From Malurus cyaneus samueli (Eukaryota > Chordata > Aves > Passeriformes > Maluridae): a DNA stretch of 64,000 nucleotides. This document shows, one piece after another, positions 1 to 13,100 of this stretch. The position numbers and the translations under genes were made by a program. Within the stretch, counting starts at the first letter, position 1. Every line of letters starts with the position of its first letter. The notes under the pieces were generated by a model that saw only the letters and a list, made by a program, of their open reading frames with translations, did not search any database and was not told the origin of the DNA. The DNA lies in the NCBI GenBank assembly GCA_009741485.1, contig CM019217.1, positions 46,679,814 through 46,743,813 of the forward strand. Direction: 5' to 3'.

Positions 1-1199
1 CAACAGCTATGTCCCTGAGAGCTCAGTTGTTACTGTATGGTCTCCCTGATCTGATAGAATCTAATTTTTGGTGGAAATTAGTCCAGGATATTTCAAAAGA
101 AAAAACACACTACTTCTGGCATTAGGATCCCATGGAAATTTTAATTAGCCCATCAAACTTTTTGTACCTTAGGGGATGAAGTCTTTTTCATCCTAGCTGA
201 AAACAAAATATTATGTATTTTAACTTTTCGGATTTTTTATAGTATCAAGTACAGAATTCTTCACATTCCTCTAGCCATTTCATCATTCTGTTTCTTATAG
301 CTAACCATAAAATTGTTTCATAACAAGAATTTCCACTACTTTCAATGCTTTTTAACTCCCTCTCCTTTACCAGATGCAAGCACATAGACAGGGGTCACTC
401 AATAATGCAGGGACATCAGCAGAAGACCTGGCACCTGGATCCAGGGAAGATATTTAATTGTTGATTTGTCACACTACTTTTGGTAGGCTTTTCCTTTCCT
501 CTGTATCCTTTTCTCATTGACCTCTCAAGAAGCTACAAATACCCATGTTGCACATGCACATTCAAAACAACAGTGTTACACATCAGTTGACATGAAAGAG
601 GCAAAATTGTTTCAAAGCTTTTAAAAGGTACAGTCCCCCACAGAAACCCTTGGTTTGCTGTTCTGAACGTGTTGCAAAACCAGGAGTGGCATGTAGAGCA
701 CAAGCAACGTTTGTTTGCCTTGGATGAAAGAGCTAATGCTGCAGCATTATTCCTTGTATTTTTCAACATACTTTTTCCTATCTATGCATCTTCCATAAAC
801 CATTGCTATGATTCATTATACACCTATTAGTTATTTATAACAATAAATTCACAGATTAACGTCAACAGTTTGGGGCTATAAAATATTTAAACCATTTAAT
901 AGTTGTACAGCACAAGGAATAAGAGTGCACTTGTTTGTTCCATAATTGAAAATTAAATGAGGAAATTACAAGTCTGAGAGCAAGCAAGGCTCCAAATTTC
1001 ATGTTTTGGGAATCATTTCAGCAGATACCTTCACACACCAGATATACAAGCCATATGCTCAGAAGGTAATACCTGCATTAACAAGCAGGATATTTTTTAG
1101 ATGTTCTTAACACAAGGTTGTGCTGCATACCTCCGAGGTTTTCAAATAGTTAACAAGAAGGCTAAAAAATTTTTCTCCCACACTGTAAGCACCAGGATG
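1..1199. other. AT-rich non-coding DNA, nothing recognised
   Basis: I see no gene, transposon end or notable repeat here. Reading frames are short and overlap in several frames. A 7-bp inverted repeat (GGATGAA at 174-180 and TTCATCC at 187-193, six-base loop) is the only structure noticed, and a stem that short is expected by chance. Confidence 0.6.
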
Positions 1200-1690
1200 A
1201 CATTCAAATGGACCACTACAGAAGCCGCCATGCACAGCTAGAAGCAGAATTACGAGTGGAGCAGCTCAAACCCCAGAGAGTACCGACAGCAGCCCTGGGG
1301 AAGGTGACACCAATTCCACAGCTCTGCTGGGGCAAGCCAGAGTAAAAGCTGGGTTCGACCACTTGGCAAGAAGAAACCCACCCCATAGCAGAGGCAGGGT
1401 TTGGGGCAGGCTACAGAAAGCACTGGTGGAAGGGGTACTACTTGCTGAAACAAAAGCCAAGCAGAAACACCATGGCTGAGCCAGAAACCACCCTCGGTCC
1501 ACGGGCTGAACCCAGACAGAGTACAAGGATACCAGGATACATTCCTCACCACAGCATCCCCTATCACCAGCAGCAAGACTCCAAAGCCACTCACCAGCAG
1601 CTGCAGACTTCCTGGCTAGGTCAGGCACATTCCCACAGACCTCATACCATCCAAACCTGGCATATCCACCCGAAATTCAGTTAATGCTTT
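1200..1690. other. GC-richer unassigned patch with overlapping spurious frames
   Basis: This half-kilobase is visibly richer in G and C than its flanks. On the minus strand it carries two overlapping open frames of about 114 and 120 codons in different phases, and a third frame runs on the plus strand. Open frames in several phases at once are what raised GC content produces, because stop codons are AT-rich. The predicted proteins are rich in Ser, Leu, Trp and Cys and show no domain I know. The patch could be an old, unrecognisable transposon fragment or simply a GC fluctuation. I do not call it a gene. Confidence 0.4.
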
Positions 1691-2939
1691 TTTGCATTGA
1701 ATTCCTCTGTATAGGGGATTCTTATAAGCATTTAGAAGTTATAAATTCTCTCACAGGAGTCTTTTTCCAGGGAAGCAGCATCTCCACCCCCCTGAGGCAC
1801 CAGAAATCACTTGTAAGAACCACCCATCCCTCTCCTTTCCCCCCAGGGCAGTTTCCTAATGCAATAGGCAGCAGCTGCCACCGGGAAGACTGATTGCATA
1901 AACCAGTTCCTCTTTACTTGCTCCTTGTAAGGCTTCAGGTGAAGCTTTAGGTAACCTTTATGCTCTTAATGAATTGCAATTCCTGTCACTGGTTGCTGTT
2001 TTAGGTTAGGCTAGTGCTACTCAGCACTAAGTGAAAACACAATGGTGATGAAGTAGCAGCTGGAAGAATCCTGAGTGGCTGGAAAAATTTCCCTTCACTT
2101 ACAGCAGGAGGTGTGGTCAGCCCAAATTAATGTCAGCACAATGCAGATGCTCCCATACTCCCATACTCTTCCACACAGGCTAAGCAAGGGAAAAAGCCTA
2201 TTTCCAGAGCAACCTTCCTCTGGAACCCATCTTCACTTTCAGCTTGCAGCCAAGAACCCAGCTGGGAAAAAAATCTAACCTCAGCTGCAGGACAAGGGAA
2301 AATGTGCTTCTAAATGCACCTCTGGGATGCAAATTGGTGAAGTCATCTACAGAGCCAACAGGTGCACCTTCAAATTATACTTTTTTATATATTACCTAAA
2401 GATTAAAATTGTAATGCCACTGCAGCCTGGCCCTGACTGGAGAGGACAGGGATGCCAGACAAGCAGTGGGCATCCCTTCAGCAATGTGGTTTTTCATTGC
2501 CAAATACAGCACTAACACAGGGACCTCAAAGACACCAGGTCAGACTCAGGTCATGCCAGCTGTATGCTATTGTGTTCCCTCTGACTTCAGGTGGAATTAC
2601 TCCACCCTTTACACTGTATTGTCAGGAGGGGATGGAAACCAACATGACCGACTCCACCCTTTTAGAATATCATGTTTAAAGTAGACTGTAAATAGGGAAA
2701 TCTGCCCTATTGACTTTAGGAACTGGTTTTCCTGGGGCTATCCAGCTCTAGCTGTATGAAAAAAAAACACTATTCTCCCTTTTGTCTCTTTTTAGGTAAG
2801 TGGTCGAATTTTACTGTGATCACCTTTAAACATTCAGTATGAAGGATTTCAACAGAGCTCATTGTAGTCCTCATGGCAAACACAGGAACGACATTACACC
2901 CCCCCCCAAAGTCCTCAGCAGCTTTTGTCAGGAGCAGCT
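1691..2939. other. Non-coding DNA with trivial simple repeats
   Basis: No gene or transposon recognised. Minor features are a duplicated CCCATACT word near 2155-2168 and a run of nine C at 2899-2907. Open frames at 2075-2684 overlap each other and have no recognisable product. Confidence 0.55.
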
Positions 2940-3720
2940 AGGGATCATCCATCTGTCATTAAAGTGTTAATTCGATTCATTAACATAGAAAATATTCAAC
3001 ATTTCCCACTTTGGAGGAGATGGGCTGTGCTGTCCTTTTAATAGAACTCTGCTGGAAATCAAACACAATTTTTATTCAGGGGAATGATTACTGTGTCTTG
3101 TTTAATTCTTGCCTAACAAATGTCAGCACTAATGTATTACAGATTATTCAGTCAATTTGATGGTTCCAGGTGAAAGAAAGGAACACAAATCTCTTCTTTT
3201 AGTGTAAAAAGGGTCAGCTGGATGACTTCCACTGCAGGAGCCGAGATGAGGCTTGACATGAATCAATCAAGCAGGCTCAATTTTACAGTTATAGTGCCTA
3301 ATGCCTAAACATGAGCGTATGGGTGGAAATTAGCACCCGATTATGAGCATACATGATCTTCCCTTGGAAGACAATAATATTGGCATTAAGCTTCTCAAGA
3401 GGGAAGATGCTGCTGGTTTTTAATATGTCTTAAATTATGTCAGGAAAAACACTGGAACATCACACAAAAGCCACAGTCAGTGTATATTGCTATCTCATAG
3501 AGCTGGAGATCTTTACAACAATATTGACACAGGAGCAGGCAAGCAAATGTCAGCCAATATAACATATGAAATACTTAACGTAACCAATTTTCAGCTGTCA
3601 ATCAGCAGGGAATAATGACTGATGCAAGGAATCAATACACCACAATTGAATTCCAGCTCACAAACTTGTTTCGTTCTGCGCTATAAAAGACTGTCAAATG
3701 TCACACCCCAAGAGATGCAA
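2940..3720. promoter_or_regulatory. Candidate conserved non-coding element / developmental enhancer
   Basis: Seen: about 780 bases with no simple repeats, no transposon signature and no useful reading frame, dense in homeodomain-type TAAT/ATTA words. It has a PBX-HOX type ATCAATCA at 3262-3269 (TGATTGAT on the minus strand) and a perfect PBX-MEIS/PREP decamer at 3595-3604. The left edge has ATTAA/TTAAT words around 2958-2985. Known: TALE homeodomain proteins (PBX with MEIS or PREP) bind TGATTGACAG and co-operate with HOX proteins at developmental enhancers. Inferred: this resembles a conserved vertebrate enhancer. Conservation itself cannot be seen from one sequence, so the boundaries are approximate and the call is tentative. 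Confidence 0.4.
3595..3604 (-). promoter_or_regulatory. Perfect PBX-MEIS/PREP decamer
   Basis: The plus strand reads CTGTCAATCA, the exact reverse complement of the canonical TGATTGACAG bound by PBX with MEIS or PREP. An exact ten-base match on either strand is expected roughly 0.1 times in 64 kb at even composition. A second MEIS-like half site (CTGTCA) lies about 90 bases downstream. Occupancy in vivo is inferred only. Confidence 0.5.
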
Positions 3721-5425
3721 CAGGATTCCAAAGATTTATTTATTTCAAGCTCTGAAGTCTATTAGCAATAGTGCTCCTTGTGCTATTGGAAAAAGAGCTT
3801 TGATGACATTAAATTTTCAGAAACGACAACTCATTGTACCAGGAGCCAATTAGTTATCATTGTATCATATTTCAACAATCCTGCACCATTTTAATAATAT
3901 GTGATTGCACATAATTATGGTCAAACAAATCACTATGACTTTAAAGCTGCAAATATTTGATTGCATTATAGTATATTAACTGAATATTTTTAAACAAGTT
4001 GTTTTAGACTTTTGATAAAAATAAAGTAAAAAGAAAGCATAATCTATCAATGGCTCTATTCATTCAGGCAGCTTAAATGTTTAAATTAGGAGATAATTCT
4101 CTCTCAGCAGGATGAACAAGATTTACTACAGAAATTTACAGAGCTGTGTATTACCCTGTATATTGTTCTGCACTGTTGGGGTTCTTAAAAATGATTTAAT
4201 AACTTCAATGGACAAAATATTATTATTTTCATATTCAAAAATATTGTAGTCTAACAAGGCAATGGAGATGTCAAAACAGAAGACTAAAAAGATGTAAAGG
4301 TGAAGCCTTCAAGAGTCCAAAGAGTATACATTATCCAAATAATGTATCAATATCCAAAGAGTATACATTGCTTTTATAAAAGCATGTAGGAAATACCCAT
4401 CATCAAAGGAGAAAAATTAAATACATATAGAAAGCTGATTGTAAAACATACAAATGAAACACACAAATGTACTTATTCCATAAGATAATCTGCTTTTGGT
4501 AATAGATTACTCGTTCACTGCTTCATTCCTGATTTCTACTTCTTGTACCTTTCCTTTTTTTCGTTCCTGCAGTCCTGGAAAATGGCACGGCAGTATCCCC
4601 TTCCTCTCAGCTCAGCTGAAGCTGTGGAGGTGCTGTGCAAGACTGGTACCCTTCTGCATTTGGATGGCAGAATCTGCCCCACAATAATTATAAGACTATT
4701 AAAATTAGCATGTTTTCTTTACCTGAAGCTGAGTGTTAATTAAAATCTGACAGTACAATGCATGCAGAAGATAAACACTACTGTATTTTCTTTCCAATAC
4801 ATGGATATATAGTAATTCATTTAAGACAGAGAAGCTCATGCTGTTGAATGTGCTTATTAAAAACAGCAAGGAAGGTCAGGGGCAGTGCTTGCTGTATCCT
4901 TCATTTGTTCTTCACTGAAAATGATATAACTGAACTGCAAAAGTTGAGATTGAAAAGCCGCTAGCGTGTTGTCTAATTTCAGCCACAGAAGCTGCTGTGC
5001 ACTCCATGACTTTATGAGGGAATAAGATTACAGGTCACAAGAGCTTCTTTATTTCCCACCTGTAGCTTCTAACAACATTTTATTAAGGATTTTCCCATCT
5101 TCTCTCTCTGACCTACAGGGGACAAAATTCTAACAGCTGTTACAGGACCTGTACCGAAGTGGCATTAACACAGATTAGCAGTTCTGGAAAGTAGTATCAT
5201 TTTATCAGGACTCTATTTATGACTGCTAACTAATTTTTTATGGCGCTTGTAAGATAAACAGAGCATATCATTATGTAAACAGGAAAAAAGGCATTTAATA
5301 CACTTAAACACTTAATGCATCATGCTTGTCTTAATGCATCTTGCTGTCTAAAATCACACTAAGCTGCTGTTTGAAGTTTTAGTACTCATTTACAAAATAA
5401 ACACTTGGGTAGCCCATGCACTTAT
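3721..5425. other. AT-rich non-coding DNA
   Basis: Strongly AT-rich, with many TTTAAA and AATATT words. No gene or transposon recognised. It contains the 17-bp direct repeat listed separately. Confidence 0.55.
4316..4369. repeat. 17-bp direct repeat, period 37
   Basis: The word TCCAAAGAGTATACATT occurs at 4316-4332 and again, unchanged, at 4353-4369. The spacer holds a partial third echo (ATCCAAATAATGTATCA). This suggests a small local duplication followed by divergence of the middle. Confidence 0.8.
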
Positions 5426-5476
5426 CTATATATATTTACACATATATATGTGTGCATATATATATAAAAATATATT
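5426..5476. repeat. TA/TG dinucleotide microsatellite
   Basis: Interrupted alternating purine-pyrimidine tract made of (TA)n with (CA)n/(TG)n islands. It is near-symmetric around ACATATATATGTGT, so it could form a cruciform or Z-DNA and is likely length-polymorphic. Confidence 0.85.
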
Positions 5477-5750
5477 GCTTTTCCATGTATTACACATGGA
5501 GGATCCCGACTTCTTTTTAATCACGCAGAGTCTATGTTTACTAATACACCCAAACAGGGGTAGACCTTCTGTTAAAGGTTAAGACACATTAATACAGGTC
5601 CAGTGCTCAGCCTTTCCTTTACCTCTTCAGTGTAGTTGTGTTTTCATAGGGACTGCTGGGTTAGGACCTTGTAGTGGATTGCACAAACAATAATCTTTGT
5701 TATTGAGGTTACTTGTTATGCCTGATTTTTTTATTAATGCAGATGCAACA

Positions 5751-5781
5751 GAGAGGAAGAGAGAAAGAGGGAGAAGGAGGG
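5751..5781 (+). repeat. Homopurine GA-rich tract
   Basis: Thirty-one consecutive purines (mix of GA, GGA and GAAA units), followed by a further mostly purine stretch to about 5807. Long polypurine runs can form H-DNA triplexes. No function is implied by sequence alone. Confidence 0.85.
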
Positions 5782-5812
5782 CAAGAAGAACAAGAAAGTG
5801 GACAATGAAGGA

Positions 5813-8800
5813 CAAAAAAGAAAAGCTACACGATGATGCTATAAAATTCTAAAATGATTCCCTACAAATTATCCAACAAGAGCTTATTTTCCCAACTCGG
5901 CATCTTTAAGGAAGCACAAAGTACATGCCAAGCATGTCTACAATTGAGCTTTTCAGCAACTTCTCTATGTGCATTTGTGATCGAAAACCCAAACAGCTTC
6001 CTAAAAGGTCATATTAGGCATCTGGAAGAGCAGGATAGATTATTTCTTGACATCATCCTTCTAAATACAGCTGCTAGGCTAATCAAGTTGTATTATTATT
6101 GCACTTGAGAGTTAGGAAAATTACGCACAGAGTAATATCAGAAGCCAAACCAAGATACTACATATGCATTGCAACATTCAATGGGTCTGCTTTACTCTCC
6201 CCAGAGACGTATTTTGAGGCGACATGAAAATAAAATATTGTCAGTTCTCACATTGCTGAGCCTGATAAAGGACTGGGAGGGAAAGTAGATGTGTTCAAAT
6301 GGGGTTGCAAGGCTGCTGCACAGTACAGTGAGATGACACAATAATCACAGATGAGTTCAGATCTTCAGATCTTATTTGAGTACCCGAGGGCACGTAAGTT
6401 GCAAAAAATTTCATACCTGCCCATGAGATGTTTTGAAAATCTACACATAAATAAAATACTATATGATAGGAGTTGGTCTTTATTTCTGAAAATCTGGCTG
6501 TGTGCATAATTGTACTGAGTCTTTCAGTAATATGAGGGATACAGCCAGATATGACCAATAACAAAGCCACAACACAATAAAGAAAATAAGCTTCAATTAA
6601 AAATCTGTGATAAGAAGTGATGTGAAACACCTGCTCAGCTCATCGCTCTGTGAATTGCTCCAGAGCAGAGATGCCAAACTTTTGAAAGATATTTCCCAAC
6701 AGGAGCATCTGGGTGCTGGCAGGCACTGCAGCCAGTTGTGCCCACTCCTTTGGAAGGGTTTCCCCACATCTGTCAGTTGTCAGACTGCTACTGATAGATA
6801 GTGTCTGGGTTGGACATGCCATTCACTGAGAGTTGCTCAGCCTGTCACCTGTATTTTTGATCTTGAATACCCTCAAAAGAAAATTTGGGACCAAATTTTT
6901 AATTTCAGGACTTTGGCAGAAATAAAAAAGCAGTATTTTGTTGTAACATTCACCTTGGCTTTCCCCTTGGATTCCCATCATTATTTTGAACCTCTTATCT
7001 GTTGAAATAAAGGGATGTTTGTGGGAAAATAAAGTGTGGGCCATGGGAAGAAGGCAATGGCACAGGCACCATTGGAGAGGATAAGGGAATGACCCATTGT
7101 GCTTTCAAGGCAATTGACAGATGATGAACCTGAATGGTTTGTTCCCAACTCCTGACTTATGAAACCCCAGTTCAAGCTATGACTGCCACACCAAGCTCGG
7201 ATTGGCTTAGGACAAGGTCCCAAAGGTGTGAGGTACAAATTGGAGGCTGGACACACTCTCTGACCTGCCAAGCAAACACCAGCATGGCTCTTTGAGGCCG
7301 CCCAAGGTTTATTTTCAGTTCTTGCTTTCTGTTATTGTTGCTGCTGTTGTACTATTTTGGTGGGATGCAACATATTCCCTTTGCCAACAAAGCTGGTCCT
7401 GTTGTTGAAGTTGTGATTTACGGAAAATAAATTTACAGAAGTACACAGTAACATACTATTGTTCTGAAAATCGACCAGATGAAATTGTACCCATTCTACC
7501 CTTTGCAACAGCCCCCTTATTGCTCTGAAGTCATTAAACCATTTCAAATATATTGAAGTAAAAGAGTCTCTTGCAAAACACAGGAAAACTGCTCATGCTG
7601 CTATTTGATGATTTTCTGTAACTTCTGATTTTTGCATTAGGAATCTGTTTTGACTAAACAAAGTAACATAATACAAACCAAGGTGTCTGTACAAAGCTTT
7701 AAGTTTTGATTAATTTTGTTGCTTTTGTGGGTTGTCAAATTCTTGCTGCTATTTATTTTATAAGCCATTAAGTATTGCTGGCTGTATCTGCTGAATGGAG
7801 AGAATAGGAGAAGTGCAAGAAATAGCAACAGGACCAGCTTCCTACATTTAGTGAAGAAAAAGTTTGGTTTATATATCTTTGACTAAAATGACATATCTAA
7901 TGTTAGAAATTAAGTGTGCTGTAGTATTTTCTCATGCTAAAAACTTCCTGACACAGTAGCAGCAGCAACATATGTGAGGTTAGCAGATTAGCACAGATAT
8001 TCAGTGTTGTAAATTAGTAATTATGTCTGTGGATTTGGGTCAAACCATGAGCCTTATTTAATGTCTTTTATGCAAAGACACCTCCCAATGTAGTCATTGT
8101 ATAAACAGCATGGGATCAAGTCAAAGTGCTATCCTGTAACTAGTTAGCAATGCCTTGATGTATTTTATCTGCTTTATATTATTTATTTTTATAGGTATAT
8201 TTCTTAACATACACACTTGGAAAAACCCAAGGAATGTACAGACTGCATTGTGCAAATGAAGAGCATTTATTTTCCTGAGAACCTTCGAAGGGCTTGCTTC
8301 TGTGGTTTTTCTCTTTTTTTTTTTGCTTGGTATCTGAGGTTTCTATAGCATTATCCTTTAGTTGAAAAAAGACCCCAAACCTATAACAGTAGTTAAAAAT
8401 AAAAATTCCCTGAAATAAAGCACATTTTATAGCTTTGAGTAACAAAAGACACACATTAATAGTGCCAGTTACAGAACTACCTAAGGATTGCACCATCAAT
8501 TACAAATAAAGATCACTCAATGGTGAAAAAAGAAAATCAATTAGTGCAGTCAGCCCTTTCACCAGAGTTTCAGACATTATAGCCATAAACAATTTGTAAG
8601 TCTAGTTATTAATGTTAAGTACTCAGAAGATAATCCCAATGGTCTCCTTGTTGTATATTTTTCTTTAACAGTTTTGATATAAGGTTTTACATCCTTCAAG
8701 GATCACCAGCTTGTTAAAAGGCACAGCTATTTTATAATGTGTATCACCCAGTAAAACCATCTTGATCTACAACACCGTGTGGTAACCATTTCATCCTTCT

Positions 8801-10034
8801 GAATGACTGTAGCTCCTAATATAGGTGGATAACAAATAATCATCTCTTTTGCAGGAATTGAATTAACTGGGGAAAATTCTCTCAGCTACAGTCCATTTTG
8901 TGAAATGTTTTCTCTTCTTTGCGAGATGTGGAAATACACTTCTAAACATGCTTATTCTTTAATTACAAAAACAGAAAACAGTACAATAAAAATAGAAAAC
9001 AATACAAATTAGTTCCTTTAACTCCTATAGAGCAAGAGTTATCCCAACAATGATACAGAAGATAATTCTATGTGCAGATCCAGCACATTATACACAGATA
9101 TGTTTGAATCTGTTGCAAAAAGATGACAACATTCACCCCTGGTTTAACAGTGTACAGACTTACGCTGTAAATTAATTCCTTCTTCATCCATGATCATAGA
9201 CTATCTGTGAAAATCACTTGAAGGGTTCCAGTGAAAAATTGGCATTTTCCAACAGGCTTAGGAGACAAACATGTAGCTTTAATAGTTACAGTTTATGCTT
9301 TCTCCACTGAGCTTGTCTTAGTGTGTGTATCCTGATAAACCTCTATTTCAATACTGGTGGGTACAATAATATATACAGATTTATCCTCTGGGTTCCAATC
9401 ACTGAAGTTAGGGAAAGAACAGTCAAATCAGTACTGGGATAGCAACTGCAGTCTAAAGAACGTAAAAATTTCCTTGCCAGACCTCTCTATTCACAATTAT
9501 TCCTCACAGCCTGCTTTCAGCCAGCACAAGCCAATGGAGACCATTTGTCTTTCATTTCCCTGCCTAGTGATTGAGAAAGCAAAGCCAAAACAAAGGCAGT
9601 AGTAGGTTATTGCTGGCTTATTCCACCTTACGGTGGGAATAATTCATCTGTTGGCTGAGCAGAAACTTTCTGCAAACTGTAGATCTCCATGTACATGAAA
9701 CCTGACCTGTGGGCATAAACCTCTTAAGTTCCCCAAATCATCCTCCAGTGATAAAAAGTAAATAAGGGATTTGCTGTTCTCTCCAGCAGCATAATTTTTT
9801 TTACAAGAGCACATGTCCTCTTTTGTGAAGCCAAAACCATGTGCATATACTTCATTTTACAAACCCAATAAATAGAAATGCAGACTCCTTTAAACAGTAT
9901 GAAGAGGTAAAGATCACTTTACATTTTATCAGTGTCAAATACTGAACTTACCTAAGCAGACAGTCTTGAGCTCTGTGAAGATTCAGAGTTAATTGACACA
10001 ATGGAATCTGTGTCTTTGTACATTGCTTGGTTTC
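5813..10034. other. AT-rich non-coding DNA, nothing recognised
   Basis: About 4.2 kb with scattered short open frames on both strands and no domain, splice-framed exon or transposon I can identify. There is a short GTT/GCT run near 7330-7352. The minus-strand frames at 6981-7271 and 8179-8499 have no recognisable product, and the second reads through a poly-T stretch. I treat them as chance frames. Confidence 0.55.
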
Positions 10035-10110
10035 AGATATGTCCAAAATATGTCCATATGTCCATATGTCCAGATATGTCCAGATATGTCCATATGCTAT
10101 GTCCAGAATA
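10035..10110 (+). repeat. ATGTCC-core minisatellite
   Basis: Seven copies of the word ATGTCC begin at 10039, 10050, 10058, 10066, 10076, 10086 and 10099, giving spacings of 11, 8, 8, 10, 10 and 13. The units are variants of CAGATATGTC and CATATGTC. The array has drifted, with clean 8-bp and 10-bp unit pairs in the centre, and is probably variable in copy number. A short frame through it encodes a Met-Ser/Cys-Pro repeat but this looks incidental. Confidence 0.85.
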
Positions 10111-10171
10111 CTGCCAGGATCATGGCAGGGAGCCTTTTAAGAGCAAAGCAGATATATCCCTCCTGCCTGTG

Positions 10172-10188
10172 AAAAAAAAAAAAAAAAA
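10172..10188 (+). repeat. A17 homopolymer
   Basis: Seventeen consecutive A, 60 bases after the minisatellite. I checked upstream for a retrocopied transcript and saw none. Confidence 0.85.
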
Positions 10189-13100
10189 CAACCTAAGAAA
10201 AAATAGTAATATTGAATCCTGAGTTTGTTTCACTAGGAATAATTATTACTGTCTTGATCCTCCGTAAGTTCTGTCTTATAAGTGAAAGGGGAAAACAACC
10301 CTTGAGAAAGATGCAACTCCGTTCTTTTTTGTTTGTTTGTTTTGTCAGTAGTCAAGAGAAAGTCTCTAAACCTTAAGAAATTACCCTGCATGTGATTTAG
10401 ACAAAGGGAAGGTGTTTTCAAGGTCTGGTTAAACCAGAACCCTAAAAAACTGATTCTAATGATGCCATTGTTGAGATAGTACATTTAGTGAAAAAGCAAA
10501 GATGTTCTGCTCTCAAGCTATCACCATCCTCTTCTTCCTCTCTTCTCATGCTGGCTTTACTCCTCATTGGCAGAGGCACGCCATTCACTGACAGCGAGCT
10601 TCAGGGAAAGTTGATCAATTCTCTTATGTGTGTAAAATGTAATCTTTTCTTCAGTCTGGTTCTCATCTATCAAATAATCATTTTTATGTGTTGGCCCTGG
10701 CACTGAGTCATGGACCTCCAGGCTGTGTACAGGCCATGAGGTCCATGGTATTCCAGCTTTTCCCCTTCTAAAAATAAATACATGAAATCGGGATGAAAAA
10801 AAATAGTATCTTTTTGTCTTCTCTACTTGTTTTCATAAACATATAGGATGTGCAACCTGGGATTTTCAGGTAAGTTTTAAAGCTACTGTCTGAAGTTTTC
10901 AGATGTGAATCAATGATGAGTATATTCCCTTGATTACATCTTTCCTTGTTGTTCTGATTACTTTTAAATATCTTTACACTAAACAGAAACTGCTTTTAAT
11001 ATCTGTTACAACCAGTCTGCATCTACTAAAAAAAAAATCACAATTTTCACAGCATTCATAACCCTTACTTGTCATGCATATACAATAAAATATCCAAAGA
11101 GTTTTTTGATAATTGGCATGGATCAGATATTTATTTATCTAAGAACAGGATAGATTTTCAGTCCTTAATTTTAAAATTATTCCCCTCAAAGCAATGAAAA
11201 ATACTTTTCTTGGATCAGAAATTCTGTTTGCTTTCAGATTATTATTTAGAGTCTAAGCCTTAAAACCATGTCAGATTTCTCTTATCTAATAAAGGTCTCT
11301 TACATTTTTATTCGTACACCATGCATTGACTCATAACCACTAAGTTAACTTTTTTTTCCTTCCATTTTTGGCTCAAGGTTTTCTGGGCAATGTTGCCTTT
11401 CTGTTTTTATTGCATTTCCATGGCATGCTTAACATCCAACAAAATTTCTGACGATAATATTTTTTTAAAGGCTGTCTACTTGGCTCTTTAAAAGCAGGTG
11501 GGGACCTGTAAGGACCTATTCTGGCAAATCAGCCCTCTCATGACTTTCAGGTTATCACAATTCCTATAGCATGCTCACGCTGGAACCATGCCTGCTGTGC
11601 TGAGCACTCCTGGGAGGCAGGGAGGACCACTGAAAGCCGTGCACTTATTATTAGGAGGGAAGAAAAAATACCAGGACCCTGCTTGGCAAACCTTCCTGAA
11701 AGACATAATGATTTGATTTTCAAGCACTTTATTGAGATTTCAAATCTGATAGCATTTAAAATTGCATCCAATGTACCGGTATTTTATAGGTATGTTAACG
11801 TTTTTATATGTGCAAACATTTCTACTGAGAGAGGAAAGCAGAGGGTAACTCTGATAATGTAAGGCAGAACAGACATCGGCATGTGTGGTAGCTTGCCTTT
11901 GCACCTGTAAGTTTCGCAGTTACATCACATAAAAGACAAACAAGCTTTTCTAGATCAATTCTCAAATTATTTGTTTTATTACCAAATAAACCAGGAAAAT
12001 AGAAAAAAAAGTCATAAATGTTCAGGTGCAAAGCATGCTAGATGAGAAAAATAAAGCTTTATACACTTTATAATCTCTGTATCAAACATTTACCTTAAAT
12101 ATCCAGTGCAGACATTGCAATTTGCACCAATTAAACAACAAAGAGAACACAAAAATACCTAAAAGGCAAATCTTGCGTTCCTCAAAATATTAGTGGTTTC
12201 CCCCTAAATGTATGTTTGTGGCTGTCTCGGATTAAAAGAAAATAGGCAACAATGGGTGAAAGAATACTACATTTCCTGTGGAAAAGAATGGGTAATACAG
12301 TGTGAAACTCCTGTCAGCTACTGTTACCTGAAATAATCACTTCACCGTTTTTTTCTTCATCTCTGTGTTGGAATATATGGCATTTACCTGCACCAGCAGC
12401 GCTCCTGCCCCTCTGTTTCCAAAAATAGCTATCTCAATAAGACATTTCTGGTTTAGGCCATTTTGCTTCTGCAGCGGTTTCCCCAAGGCTAAGGAGATAA
12501 TATCATCAGCCAATGTGTCATGACTGGTTTTTAATTTGCACAGAGGTACATGCAGGTAGCGGGCAGCCTGCCAGCAGGGCTGTACAGCTGATCCTCTCAA
12601 AAGTGTGAAAACACTTGTGTTTAACCAGGGAAATGCAAACCAATGTGTCAGCAGAAGATACCAAACATTTTGAGGACCCACGGAGCAGCAAAGAGCAGCA
12701 GAGCTGACTCCTGGGCTGAATGTGAAGCAGGACAGTGTGGGCACCTCCACCGTCCTCCCTGCTCATGGCCATGGTGTGTGCTTGTATGTAAATGCATAGA
12801 TATATTTAGGCAGCACCTTGGCTGCACTTTGGATATTCTGATTCGAAAACTGTGACACGTGGAAGATTTTCCAGCTGACATGTGTCTATGTATTCTGCTT
12901 TTGCTGCAGCTATCTGTGGGTGAGATTTTAAATTTGGGTTCAAATCTGTAATTTTTGTTAAGCCAAAGGTGTTTGAATAGCAATCACATTCAGATATTAT
13001 CAGAAATATTAGATCTATTTCAACATTCATATTTGAAAATATTTTCTATTTCTTTTAATGTTAAGCTTCAAGCCTGGAAAGTTTCTATCTTTAAAAGTGC

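Noticed and set aside
1250..1628. Pair of 114- and 120-codon minus-strand frames
   Set aside because: They overlap in different phases within a GC-rich patch; at most one could be coding and neither resembles a known protein.
10172..10188. A17, A24 (13866) and A18 (47596) as poly-A tails of processed pseudogenes
   Set aside because: No transcript-like body, polyadenylation signal at the right distance or target duplication was seen next to them.
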